Of a stretch of DNA of 35,980 nucleotides, positions 1-8,529 are shown one piece after another. The notes below the pieces were generated by a model, which did not search any database, was not told where the DNA came from, and saw only the letters and a program-made list of their open reading frames with translations. The DNA lies in assembly GCA_005878095.1 (NCBI GenBank), contig VBNH01000064.1, positions 1 to 35,980 of the forward strand, read 5' to 3'. The position numbers and the translations under genes are program-made. Source of the DNA: Gammaproteobacteria bacterium. Lineage in GTDB: Bacteria; Pseudomonadota; Gammaproteobacteria; Steroidobacterales; Steroidobacteraceae. Within the stretch, counting starts at the first letter, position 1; the number at the start of each line of letters is the position of its first letter.

Positions 1-1038
1 CTTCTCACGGTGCGCGCGCGAGATAAGCGGTCCCAGGTCCGCGCCCTCGTACGGCCCGCCGATCTTGAGCGCGCGCGCCCGTGCGGTGAGCGCCTCCACG
101 AAGCGCTCGAAGATCGGGCGCTCGACGTAGACGCGCTCCGAGCACAGGCACACCTGCCCGCAGTTGGAGAACACCGAGCGCATCGTGCCGCTCACGGCCG
201 CATCGAAGTCCGCGTCTGCAAACACCACGGCGGCATTCTTGCCGCCGAGCTCGAAAGACAGCGCCTTCACCGAGTCCGCGGCGCTTCTCATGATGGCCGC
301 GCCGGTCGCCGACTCACCGGTGAAGGCAACGGCATTCACATCCGGGTGGCGGACCAGCGCCTCGCCGGTGGAGCCGGGCCCGAAACCGTGCACCAGGTTG
401 AAAACCCCGGGGGGCACGCCGGCCTCCTGCATCACCTCCGCGAGCAGTGCCGCCGAGGAGGGGGTCTCCTCCGAGGGCTTGGCGACCACGGCATTGCCGC
501 ACGCCAGCGCGGGGGCGACCTTCCAGGTCATGAGCAGGAACGGCAGGTTCCACGGCACGATGACCGCCACCACACCCAGGGGCTTGTGCACCGAGTAGTT
601 GAGCGCGCCGCGGCCATCGGGTGTGCCCATCTCGAAGCACTCCGAGCCGCGCGCCAGCGCGAAATCCGCATAGGCGCGGAAGTTGGCCGCGCCGCGCGGG
701 ATGTCGAGCGAGCTCGCCTGTTGCAGCGTCTTGCCGGTGTCGGCGATTTCGGCGCTCACGAACTCGGCGAAACGCTGCTCGATGCGCTCCGCCACCTTGC
801 GCAGCAGCGCGCAGCGCTCCGGCGTCGACAGGCGCGCCCACGGCCCGCGCAGCGCGGCACGCGCGGCCTGCACGGCGCGGTCGACGAGCGCAGCGTCCGC
901 CTCGGTGACCGTGCAGTTGACGGCGCCGTTGACGGGGTTGATGTTCTCGAACGCGCGTCCCTGGCGCACGAACTCGCCCCCGACGAGGCAGGGGAGCTGG
1001 CGGCCGGTAAAGGGGTACGGGTGGACTTCGCTGGGCAT
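1..1038 (-). CDS. Aldehyde dehydrogenase, 2-hydroxymuconic/aminomuconic semialdehyde type (C-terminus off window)
   Basis: NAD(P)-dependent oxidation of a semialdehyde to its acid, probably in aromatic or tryptophan ring-cleavage catabolism. The 346 visible codons begin at ATG 1038 and run off the left edge, so about 140 C-terminal residues are missing. Visible ALDH landmarks are PWN (Asn164), the cofactor-site Lys187 in AKPSEE, the FELGGK general-base Glu263, and the nucleophile Cys297 in NCGQVCLCSERV. The stretch from GESATG through CLCSERVYV to GPLIS resembles the DmpC/XylG 2-hydroxymuconic semialdehyde and 2-aminomuconate semialdehyde dehydrogenases; the exact substrate is inferred. No other ring-cleavage gene is visible. 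The 193 nt upstream, before the GFA gene, include an AT-rich patch at about 1105-1150 that is the likely promoter zone, though no clean -35/-10 pair stands out. Confidence 0.85.
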   Translation of the reverse strand, partial: MPSEVHPYPFTGRQLPCLVGGEFVRQGRAFENINPVNGAVNCTVTEADAALVDRAVQAARAALRGPWARLSTPERCALLRKVAERIEQRFAEFVSAEIADTGKTLQQASSLDIPRGAANFRAYADFALARGSECFEMGTPDGRGALNYSVHKPLGVVAVIVPWNLPFLLMTWKVAPALACGNAVVAKPSEETPSSAALLAEVMQEAGVPPGVFNLVHGFGPGSTGEALVRHPDVNAVAFTGESATGAAIMRSAADSVKALSFELGGKNAAVVFADADFDAAVSGTMRSVFSNCGQVCLCSERVYVERPIFERFVEALTARARALKIGGPYEGADLGPLISRAHREK

Positions 1039-1231
1039 CCGGTGTGCGCGTCGGGACTTGAGCGGTGCGCTGGCGGCGATTGTAGGAGCGGGTGGCACCC
1101 AAGGAATAATCGTATTTTGCCCCTCAGCTATACAGTTCTTCTATATCAAAGTCGGCAGGTGACCCCGCCACGCACAGTGGCGTCGGGGGGCAGCGGGTGC
1201 GCTCGTGCCTTGGCTCGCCTCCTGGCTCGCC

Positions 1232-1723
1232 TCAGCTCCTTGTCCCGAGCAGCCGCTCGCGGCGCGCGAGACTCTCGGCGCTCCAGACCTCGCTCCGCCG
1301 GTAGTACTGGCTCACGGCGCGCGCACCGGCGGGGATCACGACCCAGGGCTGCTTCGACTCGGTGTAGATGTGGATATCGGGCTGAAGGCGATCCGGCTCA
1401 TCGAGCGTGCCTACGCGCACGAAGCGCAGCGCATCCCCCGCGCCGGCGTAGGTGCTCCAGAGGGCCACACGGCACGCCGGGCAGCGGGCGATCTTCTGGC
1501 CCTTGCCGCTGTTGCTCGGCGTCATCACGAGCTCGGGACTTCCCTGAAGGAGCACCACGCGATCGGCCTCGATAACGGCGTTGAGCGCAAAGGAAGCGCC
1601 GCTCTCGCGCTGGCACCAGCGGCAATGACAGCAGTGCACGACGAGTGGCCGGCTGTTGAGCGAAAACCGCACCGCGCGGCAGGTGCAACCGCCTTCGGCG
1701 AAGGATGACTGTGCCTCGCTCAT
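1232..1723 (-). CDS. GFA family zinc-binding protein
   Basis: 163-residue protein of the GFA/CENP-V fold (glutathione-dependent formaldehyde-activating enzyme family, Pfam PF04828). The zinc ligands are clear: CTC near residue 13, CCHCRWC near residues 31-37, and CPAC near residue 80. Length is normal for the family. It stands alone on the minus strand between psiF and the aldehyde dehydrogenase. Members act on glutathione adducts or simply bind zinc, and most are not characterised, so a formaldehyde role should not be assumed. ATG 1723 gives MSEAQSSFAEGGC, placing the first Cys motif at the usual distance from the start. Confidence 0.85.
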   Translation of the reverse strand: MSEAQSSFAEGGCTCRAVRFSLNSRPLVVHCCHCRWCQRESGASFALNAVIEADRVVLLQGSPELVMTPSNSGKGQKIARCPACRVALWSTYAGAGDALRFVRVGTLDEPDRLQPDIHIYTESKQPWVVIPAGARAVSQYYRRSEVWSAESLARRERLLGTRS

Positions 1724-1804
1724 GCAGGCATACGAATGCGCAACGCCGCACCCGGCCGCCGGACCCGGCCCTGGATCCCAACCGCGGGCGGCGTGCCGCG
1801 CGCG

Positions 1805-2167
1805 CTAGTGAGCCGTGCCGCCGCTGCCGCTCAGGCAATCCTTCATGAAGGCCTTGCGGCCGGCGCCCTTCAGCCCCTTGGTCGTCGCGTCGGCGCTGCA
1901 GGTCTTCATTTTCTGCTGCTGGCTGTTGCTCGTCGTGGCGGCCGGCGCCGTCGCGGCGCCCGAGGTGGCCGCCGTGCTCTTCTCGGACAGACAGCTCTTC
2001 ATGAAGGTCTTGCGGTCGGCCCCCTTCAACCCCTTGGCCGTCGCGTCCGCGTTGCAGCTCGTCATCTTCTCGTGCTGGCTGTTCTCATGCGAAGCCTGGG
2101 CGACGGCCTGACCGGCCACGATCGCGAGTGCCGCACCCATCGCCACCAGCCATCTCGTGCGTCTCAT
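1805..2167 (-). CDS. psiF: Secreted double PsiF-repeat protein
   Basis: 120-residue exported protein. ATG 2167 is preceded by AAAGGAG at good spacing and starts a signal peptide ([19 protein letters not shown], likely cut after AVA or AQA). The mature part holds two near-identical PsiF repeats (Pfam PF07769). Each is about 33 residues with the pattern NSQxxKMxxC, then GLKGAxRKxFMKxCLS, at roughly residues 29-62 and 83-115, joined by an Ala/Thr/Ser-rich linker. Each repeat has two Cys, so disulfides in the periplasm are likely. PsiF was named for phosphate-starvation induction in E. coli and its biochemical function is unknown. The neighbours give no clue. Confidence 0.88.
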   Translation of the reverse strand: MRRTRWLVAMGAALAIVAGQAVAQASHENSQHEKMTSCNADATAKGLKGADRKTFMKSCLSEKSTAATSGAATAPAATTSNSQQQKMKTCSADATTKGLKGAGRKAFMKDCLSGSGGTAH

Positions 2168-2220
2168 ACCGACTCCTTTCGCGAACAGGAAACGGCCGTA
2201 TCCTAACCCCAACGCGGGCC

Positions 2221-3975
2221 CTACTCCATGTCCGGATAGGGTCCGCGACCGCCCTCGGCAATGAAACGCTCGATCCGGGCCTGCAGCACCGGCAGCGGCA
2301 CCGAGCCGAGCTCCAGCACCGCGTCGTGAAAGGCGCGCACGTTGAAGCGCTCGCCGAGCGCTTGCTCCGCGCGCGCGCGGCCGTCGAGAAACGCGCGCTC
2401 GCCCAGGTAGTACGACAGCGCCTGCCCCGGCCAGGCGATGTAGCGATCCACCTCGGTGTCGATCTCGCGCTCGGGGAGCGCCGTGTACTGCCTGAAGTAC
2501 TCGATCGCCCGCTCGCGCGTCCAGCCCTGGGCGTGAATGCCCGTGTCCACGACCAGGCGCGCGGCGCGCCAGATCTGGTAGCCGAACATGCCGAAGCGCT
2601 CGTAAGGGGTGTCGTACAGTCCCATCTCGAGTCCCAGCTGCTCGCAATACAGCGCCCAGCCTTCGCCGTAGGCGGAGAGGTAGGTGAGCTGGCGGAACAT
2701 CGGCTGGTCCTTGTGCTCCATCGCGATGGGTATCTGAAAGGCGTGCCCGGGCGCGGACTCGTGCAGCGTCAGGGCAGTGAGGTTGTACAGCGGCCGGCTC
2801 GGCAGGTCGTAGGTATTGAGCAGATATATCCCTGCCCCGCCGCGCCCCGCGGTATAGAAGGGCGCCAGGTCCTCGGGCACCGGCTTGATGGCGAAGCGCG
2901 CCCGCGGCAGGTAGCCGAAGAACTGCGCCGCCTTGCCGTCGAAGCGTTTCGCCGCCCACGCGGCGTGCATCAGCAGCTCCTCGGGCGAGCGGGCGTAGAA
3001 GCGCGGGTCGGTGCGCAGGAACCTGAGGAACGCCGGGAAGTCGCCCGCGAAGCCGGTCTCGCGCATGGCAGCGACCATCGCCTCGTGCAGCCGCTGCACC
3101 TCGGCGACGCCGAGCTGATGGATCGCGTCCGCATCCAGGTCGAGCGTCGTGAACTCGCGGATCTTCGCCCGATAGTAGTTCCTGCCGTCCGGCAGGTCGG
3201 CCGCCGCCAGTGTGGTGCGCATCCCCGGGACGTACTCGGTGCGCATGAATTGCAGCAGCTCCACGTACGCCGGCTGCACCACTTCGCGGATGGTCTTGAG
3301 GGCATCCGCGCGCAGACTCGCCTGCCTGGCGGCCGCTATGCCCGGCATGTCCCTGAAGGGGGTGTAGAAGAGACTGGCTGCGGGCGTCGCGTCCGTGACC
3401 GCGGTGATGGAAGTGTCGCGTCCCGCCATGGTGACGCGCGGCGGAGTGAAGCCGCGCCTCATGCCGGCGCGCATCTCCTCCATCTGCTCGTGGAAGTAAC
3501 GCGGGATGTCGTGCATCTGCGCGATCCAGTGCTGGTAATCCACCAGGGTGCGGAACGGACGGCGCGCGGTGTAGCCGATATTCGTCCAGAAGGTCGTGTC
3601 GGAGTTGGCCGGCATCTCGAAGTCGCGGAAACGCTGATTGGCGATCAGGACCGCGATCTGTGCGCGGTAGATGTCGTAGTTGACCTGCTCCTTCGCCGAC
3701 AGGCTCGCGCGCGGGATGGCCTCGACCCGGCGCAGCACGGCCTCCCAGTACTTGCGGCGCATGTCCTGCGTTGCCGCGTCCACCTTCGGCAGGTGATCGG
3801 CGAGCGGGCGGGTGCTGTCCTCGTCGTCGGGCAGCTGGTCGGTGCGCCACTTCCACTCGCTGCTGTAGATGGCGGCCAGGCGCTCGTCCGCCGCATGTTG
3901 CCGGGACTGCTGCGAGCAGCCGCTCAGCGCCGCGGCGAGCGCGGCGGCCACCGCGGGGACCAGCAAGCTGCGCAT
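2221..3975 (-). CDS. DUF885 family lipoprotein, probable zinc metallopeptidase
   Basis: 584-residue DUF885 (Pfam PF05960) protein. ATG 3975 was chosen because it opens a lipoprotein signal ([20 protein letters not shown]; lipobox LSGC) preceded by GGAGAGAA; longer in-frame extensions run back into crcB on the other strand. The family hallmark HESAPGH lies in [14 protein letters not shown], with downstream [16 protein letters not shown]. This is the gluzincin-like His-Glu-x-x-x-x-His arrangement plus a possible third ligand Glu. Members are thought to be peptidases, often periplasmic, but substrates are unknown. It ends 53 bp upstream of the psiF start on the same strand, so the two may be co-transcribed. 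Confidence 0.85.
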   Translation of the reverse strand: MRSLLVPAVAAALAAALSGCSQQSRQHAADERLAAIYSSEWKWRTDQLPDDEDSTRPLADHLPKVDAATQDMRRKYWEAVLRRVEAIPRASLSAKEQVNYDIYRAQIAVLIANQRFRDFEMPANSDTTFWTNIGYTARRPFRTLVDYQHWIAQMHDIPRYFHEQMEEMRAGMRRGFTPPRVTMAGRDTSITAVTDATPAASLFYTPFRDMPGIAAARQASLRADALKTIREVVQPAYVELLQFMRTEYVPGMRTTLAAADLPDGRNYYRAKIREFTTLDLDADAIHQLGVAEVQRLHEAMVAAMRETGFAGDFPAFLRFLRTDPRFYARSPEELLMHAAWAAKRFDGKAAQFFGYLPRARFAIKPVPEDLAPFYTAGRGGAGIYLLNTYDLPSRPLYNLTALTLHESAPGHAFQIPIAMEHKDQPMFRQLTYLSAYGEGWALYCEQLGLEMGLYDTPYERFGMFGYQIWRAARLVVDTGIHAQGWTRERAIEYFRQYTALPEREIDTEVDRYIAWPGQALSYYLGERAFLDGRARAEQALGERFNVRAFHDAVLELGSVPLPVLQARIERFIAEGGRGPYPDME

Positions 3976-4074
3976 GAGATTCTCTCCACGCCCGGGACGG
4001 GCGCACTCACGAGGGGCGTGAGCATACTCGAACCGTTGCGCGTCGCTCACGCGATAAGGTACAAGCAACGGCCT

Positions 4075-4461
4075 ATGTGGAAGTCGATTGCTGCGATCAG
4101 CTTCGGGGCAAGTCTGGGAGCGCTGCTGCGCTGGTGGCTCGGCCTGACGCTGAACGCGCACTTCCCCGCGATCCCGCCGGGCACGCTCGCCGCCAACCTG
4201 ATCGGCGGCTACGTCGTCGGGGTTGCGGTGGCTTTCTTCGCGACCTACTCGGCGGTAGCGCCCGAGTGGCGGCTGTTGGTGATCACCGGGTTCTGCGGCG
4301 GGCTCACGACCTTCTCCACCTTCTCCGCGGAGGTCGTGACGCTCATGCAACAGGGACGGGCACTGTGGGCGCTGGGCGCGGCCGCGGCGCACCTGGCGGG
4401 ATCGTTACTCATGACGTTTGCCGGCATCGGCACGGTCGTCCTATGCAAGGCTCATTCCTGA
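4075..4461 (+). CDS. crcB: CrcB fluoride channel
   Basis: 128-residue CrcB/Fluc protein. It is an inner-membrane, dual-topology, F(-)-selective channel that protects against fluoride. It has four hydrophobic helices; the signature stretches are [16 protein letters not shown] (about residues 37-52) and [16 protein letters not shown] (about 76-91), which carries the Phe and Ser/Thr residues of the fluoride path. ATG 4075 lacks a good Shine-Dalgarno site. It is divergent from the DUF885 gene with about 100 bp between them. I looked for a crcB-motif fluoride riboswitch in that gap and saw none. The 3' end overlaps the DUF190 gene by 19 nt. Confidence 0.93.
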   Translation: MWKSIAAISFGASLGALLRWWLGLTLNAHFPAIPPGTLAANLIGGYVVGVAVAFFATYSAVAPEWRLLVITGFCGGLTTFSTFSAEVVTLMQQGRALWALGAAAAHLAGSLLMTFAGIGTVVLCKAHS

Positions 4462-4787
4462 GATTCTACGTTCACGAGGGACAGCGGCATCAGCGGCGCC
4501 TGGTGTGGGAATGGCTGCTCGAGCAGGCCAATAGGCTCGGCATCCGTGGCGGCTCGGCCTTTCGCGCCATGGCCGGCTTCGGCCGCCACCATGTGCTGCA
4601 CGAGAGTCACTTCTTCGAGCTCGCCGGCACCCTCACCGTGGAGGTGGAGTTCATCGTGAGCGACGAGGAGGCGGGCAAGCTCCTGGCGCTGCTGCAGGAG
4701 GAAAAGATCCGCCTGTTCTACGCGCGCGTTCCGGCGCTCTTCGGGGTGATCAACCCCGATGCCGCCGATCCGTCGGTGGAGGCTTAG
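4443..4787 (+). CDS. DUF190 family protein
   Basis: 114-residue DUF190 protein (Pfam PF02641), a small soluble ferredoxin-like/PII-like fold protein that commonly accompanies crcB. ATG 4443 lies inside crcB, giving a 19-nt overlap and implying translational coupling. Family-like segments are [34 protein letters not shown] and [18 protein letters not shown]. Its role is unproven; the coupling argues for a function linked to fluoride export. Its stop overlaps the stop of the convergent paaY by 4 bp, so no room is left for a terminator. Confidence 0.88.
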   Translation: MQGSFLRFYVHEGQRHQRRLVWEWLLEQANRLGIRGGSAFRAMAGFGRHHVLHESHFFELAGTLTVEVEFIVSDEEAGKLLALLQEEKIRLFYARVPALFGVINPDAADPSVEA

Positions 4788-5401
4788 CGTCGCAGATGCT
4801 TCGGGCGCCCGATGCTGTGCAGCGGCACGGCGCTCGAGCCGCCCAGGGTCGGGCGGCCGGCTTCGGCAGCGGCGAGCGGCTGACACTCCCTGAGCGTCGC
4901 GAGGCAGCGCTCGGCCAGCTCCTGGTATTCGCGCGTGCCGGTGGCTTTCCAGGCGAGTTCCTCGGGCGTCAGCGCACGCACGACGCGCGCCGGCACGCCG
5001 GTGACGAGCGAGCGCCGCGGCACGACGAAGCCGGCGCGTACGAAGCTTGCGGCGCCGACAAAGGCCTCCTCCTCCACCACCGCGTCATCCATGACGATCG
5101 CGCCGATGCCGATGAGTGCGCCCCGGCGTACCGTGCAGCCGTGCAACACCGCCCCGTGTCCGATATGGGCGTCCTGCTCGAGCAGGGTGTCCCGGGACGG
5201 AAAGCTGTGCAGCACGCAGCAGTCCTGCACGTTCGAGCCGGCGCCCAGGATGACGCGGCCGAAGTCTGCGCGCAGCGATGCGCCCGGGCCCACGTAACAG
5301 CGGGCCCCTACGATCACATCGCCGATCAGCACCGCCTGCGGATGCACGAACGCCGTCGGGTCGACGACCGGAACGAGTCCCTCCAGGCTGTACACCGGCA
5401 T
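4784..5401 (-). CDS. paaY: PaaY-like gamma-carbonic-anhydrase-fold thioesterase
   Basis: 205-residue left-handed beta-helix (hexapeptide repeat) protein, full length relative to E. coli PaaY. It opens MPVYSLEGLVPVVDPTAFVHPQAVLIGDV and has the family blocks GPGASLRADFGR, GSNVQDCCVLHSFP, HIGHGAVLHGC (metal-ligand His residues) and TGTREYQELAERCLATL near the C-terminus. PaaY hydrolyses stalled hydroxyphenylacetyl-CoA intermediates; the trimeric fold binds zinc or another divalent metal. It follows the crotonase gene by 25 nt on the same strand, consistent with acyl-CoA metabolism, but no core paaABCDE genes are in view. A carnitine-type CaiE homologue is the alternative. Confidence 0.82.
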   Translation of the reverse strand: MPVYSLEGLVPVVDPTAFVHPQAVLIGDVIVGARCYVGPGASLRADFGRVILGAGSNVQDCCVLHSFPSRDTLLEQDAHIGHGAVLHGCTVRRGALIGIGAIVMDDAVVEEEAFVGAASFVRAGFVVPRRSLVTGVPARVVRALTPEELAWKATGTREYQELAERCLATLRECQPLAAAEAGRPTLGGSSAVPLHSIGRPKHLRR

Positions 5402-5426
5402 ATGCCTACCTGCAGCGCGCGCGCAT

Positions 5427-6179
5427 TCAGCCCGCACGCCCCTTGGCGAGCAAGGCGCGCACCGCGGCACGAAATTCCTCCGACTGCAGCTGGGTGGCGA
5501 AAATGCGCGCCTCCGCCTCGATTCGCGCCCGAACCTGCTCCGGGTCACCACGCAGCAGGCGCCGGGTGGCGAGCAGCGCGCCGCTGGGTTGCTGTGCCAG
5601 TGCCCGCGCCAGCGCGCGCGCCTCGGAAAGGAGCACGGCCTCCTCGACCACGCGGTTCACCAGGCCGAGCCTCTCCGCGGTGGCGGCATCGAACGGCTTG
5701 CCGAGCAACAGCAGCTCGGCCGCCCGCTGCTGACCCACCAGCCGCGGCAGCAGCAGCGAGCTGGCCGCTTCCGGCACCAGACCGAGGGCGACGAACGGCA
5801 TCGACAGCTGCGCGCTGCGCGCCGCGACCACCAAGTCGCAGTGCAGCAGCAGCGTCACGCCGATGCCGACGGTCTGCCCGTGGACGGCGGCGAGCAGCGG
5901 CTTCTCGAAGGTCGCCAGGGTGTGCAGGAAACCCATCACGGGGTGCTCGGCGCTGAAGGACGGGCCGGTGAGGAAATCGTTGAGGTCGTTGCCGGCGCAG
6001 AAGCCGGCGCCCTCACCCGCGAGCAACACCGCCCGTACTGCCGCGTCCGCCTGCGCCTCGCGCAGGCCCCGGTCCAACGCCTCGTACATGGCGAAGGTGA
6101 TGGCGTTGCGCTTCTCGGGACGATTGAAGCGCACCTCGCACACCCCATCGGCGCGCGAAATGAGGATCTGATCGCTCAT
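5427..6179 (-). CDS. Crotonase-fold enoyl-CoA isomerase/hydratase
   Basis: 250-residue crotonase-superfamily protein. Oxyanion-hole segments are CAGNDLNDF (about residues 61-69) and HGQTVGIGV (about 98-106). By alignment from memory, the two glutamates of true enoyl-CoA hydratases are replaced by Thr (in GVTLLLHCD) and Phe (in SMPFVALG). A Glu is present in GLVPEAASSLLLPR, at the position used by delta3-delta2-enoyl-CoA isomerases such as ECI2 (PEGCSS). An isomerase role is therefore more likely than hydration. It overlaps the M28 peptidase stop by ATGA and precedes paaY by 25 nt, so the three genes look like one transcription unit. Confidence 0.82.
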   Translation of the reverse strand: MSDQILISRADGVCEVRFNRPEKRNAITFAMYEALDRGLREAQADAAVRAVLLAGEGAGFCAGNDLNDFLTGPSFSAEHPVMGFLHTLATFEKPLLAAVHGQTVGIGVTLLLHCDLVVAARSAQLSMPFVALGLVPEAASSLLLPRLVGQQRAAELLLLGKPFDAATAERLGLVNRVVEEAVLLSEARALARALAQQPSGALLATRRLLRGDPEQVRARIEAEARIFATQLQSEEFRAAVRALLAKGRAG

Positions 6180-7654
6180 GGTTGCGGCGGCGGCGCGTTG
6201 TGGGTGCGGAAATCAACATCGCTGTCCGCCGCCAGCCACACGAGCGCCGCCCAGGCGGCGACGTTCTGGTCGAGCTGCTCCTGGTCGACCTTGTCGAGGG
6301 TGTCGTCGGCGGTATGGTGGATGTCGAAATACGCACTCGCGTCCTGGTTGAGGACGAACGCCGGCACACCCGCCGCCACCGACGGGCCGACATCCGTGCC
6401 CGCCTCCTCTGGCGCTCGCGGGGCGGCGAGTACCCCGATGGGGCCGAGCACGCGCAGCGCCGTTTTTGCAAACTCGCCCTCCAGCACGGCCTGCGGCAGC
6501 CCGAGACGATAGACGCGCTCGGCACCGGAGTCGCTCTCTGCCGCGAGCACGTGGGTCGCGAGCTCCGCCTTGTGGTTGTCGACATAGGCATGGCCGCCGA
6601 AGGCGCCGTACGGTGCCACCGGCTGCGCCATTTCCTCGGAGCCGAACAGCACGACACGCACCGTGCGCTGCGGCCGCTGCGGGGCATCGCGGATGAGCGC
6701 CGCGGCCGCGGTGATGATCGCCATGCCGGTGCCGTCGTCGATGGCCCCGGTCCCCTCATCCCAGCTGTCCAGGTGCGCGCCGAGCAGCACCACTTCCTGG
6801 GGCCGCACGCGCCCGCGCACCTCGGCGACCACGTTCTGCGAATGCGCGTCCTGGACATAGGAGGCGCTCGAGTACAGGCGCACGCGCACCTTCTCCCCGA
6901 GCGCGGCGAGCCGCTCGATCTGATCGGCATCGGGGTTGCTGAGCGCGAACGCGGGCATCGGCACGCGTCCATCGACGTAGCGCGTCGTGCCGGTGTGCGC
7001 CAGGCGATGGCTGTCGGTGCCCACCGAGCGCAGCAGAAACGCGATCGCGCCGCGCCGCGCCGCCTCGCCGGGGCCGTCGATGCGGGCGTCCACCGCCGCG
7101 CCGTAACCGGCGCCGTCCTGCGTGCGCACCATGCGGCGCGCCACCATGACGATCTTGCCGCTCAAGGAACCTGCGGGCGCGGCCTTGAGCGCATCGAAGC
7201 TCGCGAAGCTCACGACCTCGCCTTCCAGTCCCGCGGCCGGCGTCGGCGGGGATTCCCCGAGTGCGGCGGCCACGAGCGGCTGCGTGAGGGGCGAGGTGAT
7301 CTGGGCACTCTCGGCGCCGCGCACCCAGGCGGTGATCGGGAAGCTCTCGATGTGTACGTTCTCGAAGCCGAGATCCTTGAAGCGCGCCGCCGCCCATTCG
7401 GCGGCCTGCCGTTCGTTGACGGAGCCCGCCGGACGGGGGCCGAAGCGGCTCGTGAGCTCGCTCACCCACTGGTAGGCGATGTTATGTCCGGCGAGCGCCG
7501 CATCGCGCAGCTGCGCCGCGACCGCCTCGGGCGCCGCAGCCGGGGCAGGCACGGCGGCGGCACACGCGCCGAACGCGGCGGCGCCCAGGCATGACATACC
7601 AAGCATCGCGCACAGTCGGCGCAGCGGGCCGGGAGCGTGGCGAGTGTGGTGCAC
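6176..7654 (-). CDS. Secreted M28 family metallopeptidase
   Basis: 492-residue exported zinc aminopeptidase/carboxypeptidase of the M28 family. A GTG start at 7654 (weak GGAA upstream) includes the basic n-region (PLRRLC) of the signal peptide; the next in-frame ATG at 7606 would lose it. A protease-associated-type insert lies around residues 130-260. The di-zinc site is readable: His and Asp in GAHLDSWDEGTGAIDDGTG, Glu-Glu in FGSEEMA, Asp in AESDSGAERV, and His in YFDIHHTADDT. It shares an ATGA stop/start overlap with the crotonase gene downstream, an unusual partner. A TAAAAT -10-like box lies about 30 bp upstream. Confidence 0.88.
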   Translation of the reverse strand: MHHTRHAPGPLRRLCAMLGMSCLGAAAFGACAAAVPAPAAAPEAVAAQLRDAALAGHNIAYQWVSELTSRFGPRPAGSVNERQAAEWAAARFKDLGFENVHIESFPITAWVRGAESAQITSPLTQPLVAAALGESPPTPAAGLEGEVVSFASFDALKAAPAGSLSGKIVMVARRMVRTQDGAGYGAAVDARIDGPGEAARRGAIAFLLRSVGTDSHRLAHTGTTRYVDGRVPMPAFALSNPDADQIERLAALGEKVRVRLYSSASYVQDAHSQNVVAEVRGRVRPQEVVLLGAHLDSWDEGTGAIDDGTGMAIITAAAALIRDAPQRPQRTVRVVLFGSEEMAQPVAPYGAFGGHAYVDNHKAELATHVLAAESDSGAERVYRLGLPQAVLEGEFAKTALRVLGPIGVLAAPRAPEEAGTDVGPSVAAGVPAFVLNQDASAYFDIHHTADDTLDKVDQEQLDQNVAAWAALVWLAADSDVDFRTHNAPPPQP

Positions 7655-7684
7655 GTGAGGTTCCGTCGCAGCGCAGGAGCGCGC

Positions 7685-7690
7685 ATTTTA
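7685..7690 (-). promoter_or_regulatory. Possible -10 box for the M28-crotonase-paaY unit
   Basis: TAAAAT on the minus strand, five of six matches to the sigma-70 -10 consensus, placed so that transcription would begin about 24 nt before the GTG start at 7654. No convincing -35 hexamer is found 16-18 bp upstream, so this is weak. The rest of the 203-nt gap (7655-7857) is GC-rich and shows nothing else I can name. Confidence 0.3.
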
Positions 7691-7857
7691 CGCAAGCGCC
7701 TCCGCGCGCACCATTCAGGACCAATCGCCTCGCGGGCGTGATCGACCAGAAGGCCAGAAGGCGATAGCGCGCGCTCTCTAACCGACGGGTCCGCCCTGAC
7801 GAGCGTGGTTGCGCCGGGCGCGCCTTCCGGGGTCGCTTGGGGGTTTAGCGAGGGGCT

Positions 7858-8448
7858 CTAGCGAGCCGCGGCCGCGGGTCGCGTTGCCGGGGTGCTCGAA
7901 GGCTTGGCAGGCAGCGGTGGACCTGGCCCGACGATGATCGGGATGGAGAAAGTCTGACTCGAGGACTGGCCGGCGGAATCCACGCTCACCACGGCGTTGA
8001 CGGTGAATATGCCATCCCTCGCCGGCAGGACCCTGATGCTGTGGTGGATGGGAGCGCCTTCCACGGGCCGGTCGGTCGGCGCGATCTGCGCACCCTCGGT
8101 GAGCTGCAGGCCGTCGGCGACTTCGACCCGGCCGTACAGGCGGTCCAGACTCGAGGACCCCGGCAGGATCACGAGGTCGATGTCGAGCGGTTGGCCCACA
8201 TCCGGACGCTGCCGCAGCTCGAATTTCACCTGCACGCTCGCGGGCCCGGTGCGGGCGCCGCCCACGGCGCTCACCATGTTGGGCGAAACGACATCGCCCG
8301 GCTGTGCCTTGCGGGGTGCGGCCGCGGGTTTCGCCGCTCCGCCCGCGATGCCGGGCGTCTCACCCGAGCCGCAGCCCAGGAGCGTCACGGTCGCAGCGAG
8401 CGCCGGCCCGAGGTTGTTGAACCCACCCCTTCTCAAGTACATCCGCAT
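7858..8448 (-). CDS. Hypothetical lipoprotein
   Basis: 196 residues, not recognised. The start at ATG 8448 gives a short basic n-region and a lipobox LLGC followed by GSGE, so it is probably a lipid-anchored periplasmic or outer-membrane protein with Cys26 as the modified residue. After an Ala/Pro/Lys-rich linker (about 35-50), residues 65-175 look like a beta-sandwich (VQVKFELRQRPDVGQPLDIDLVILPG ... GIFTVNAVVSVDS). The C-terminus is a Pro/Ala-rich tail. An alternative start is the Met at residue 3. It lies between srkA and the M28 gene on the same strand with gaps of about 80 and 200 nt. Confidence 0.72.
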   Translation of the reverse strand: MRMYLRRGGFNNLGPALAATVTLLGCGSGETPGIAGGAAKPAAAPRKAQPGDVVSPNMVSAVGGARTGPASVQVKFELRQRPDVGQPLDIDLVILPGSSSLDRLYGRVEVADGLQLTEGAQIAPTDRPVEGAPIHHSIRVLPARDGIFTVNAVVSVDSAGQSSSQTFSIPIIVGPGPPLPAKPSSTPATRPAAAAR

Positions 8449-8529
8449 AAGCGCGCGTGCGCTGCCGAACCCGGTGGCGACAATAGCGCGTCTGCGCGCG
8501 CCTGCACACGTGCCAATCGGTACCGGCTC

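Noticed and set aside
314..1102. Long alternative reading frame rich in Arg, Ala and Gly
   Set aside because: It is an out-of-frame shadow of the aldehyde dehydrogenase; its composition is typical of shadow frames in GC-rich DNA.
4007..4074. Fluoride riboswitch upstream of crcB
   Set aside because: The gap is short and I could not find the conserved crcB-motif sequence segments or pairing.
2128..4074. Plus-strand extension of crcB by several hundred codons
   Set aside because: It runs antisense through the DUF885 gene with no domain content; the CrcB start at 4075 gives the normal family length.
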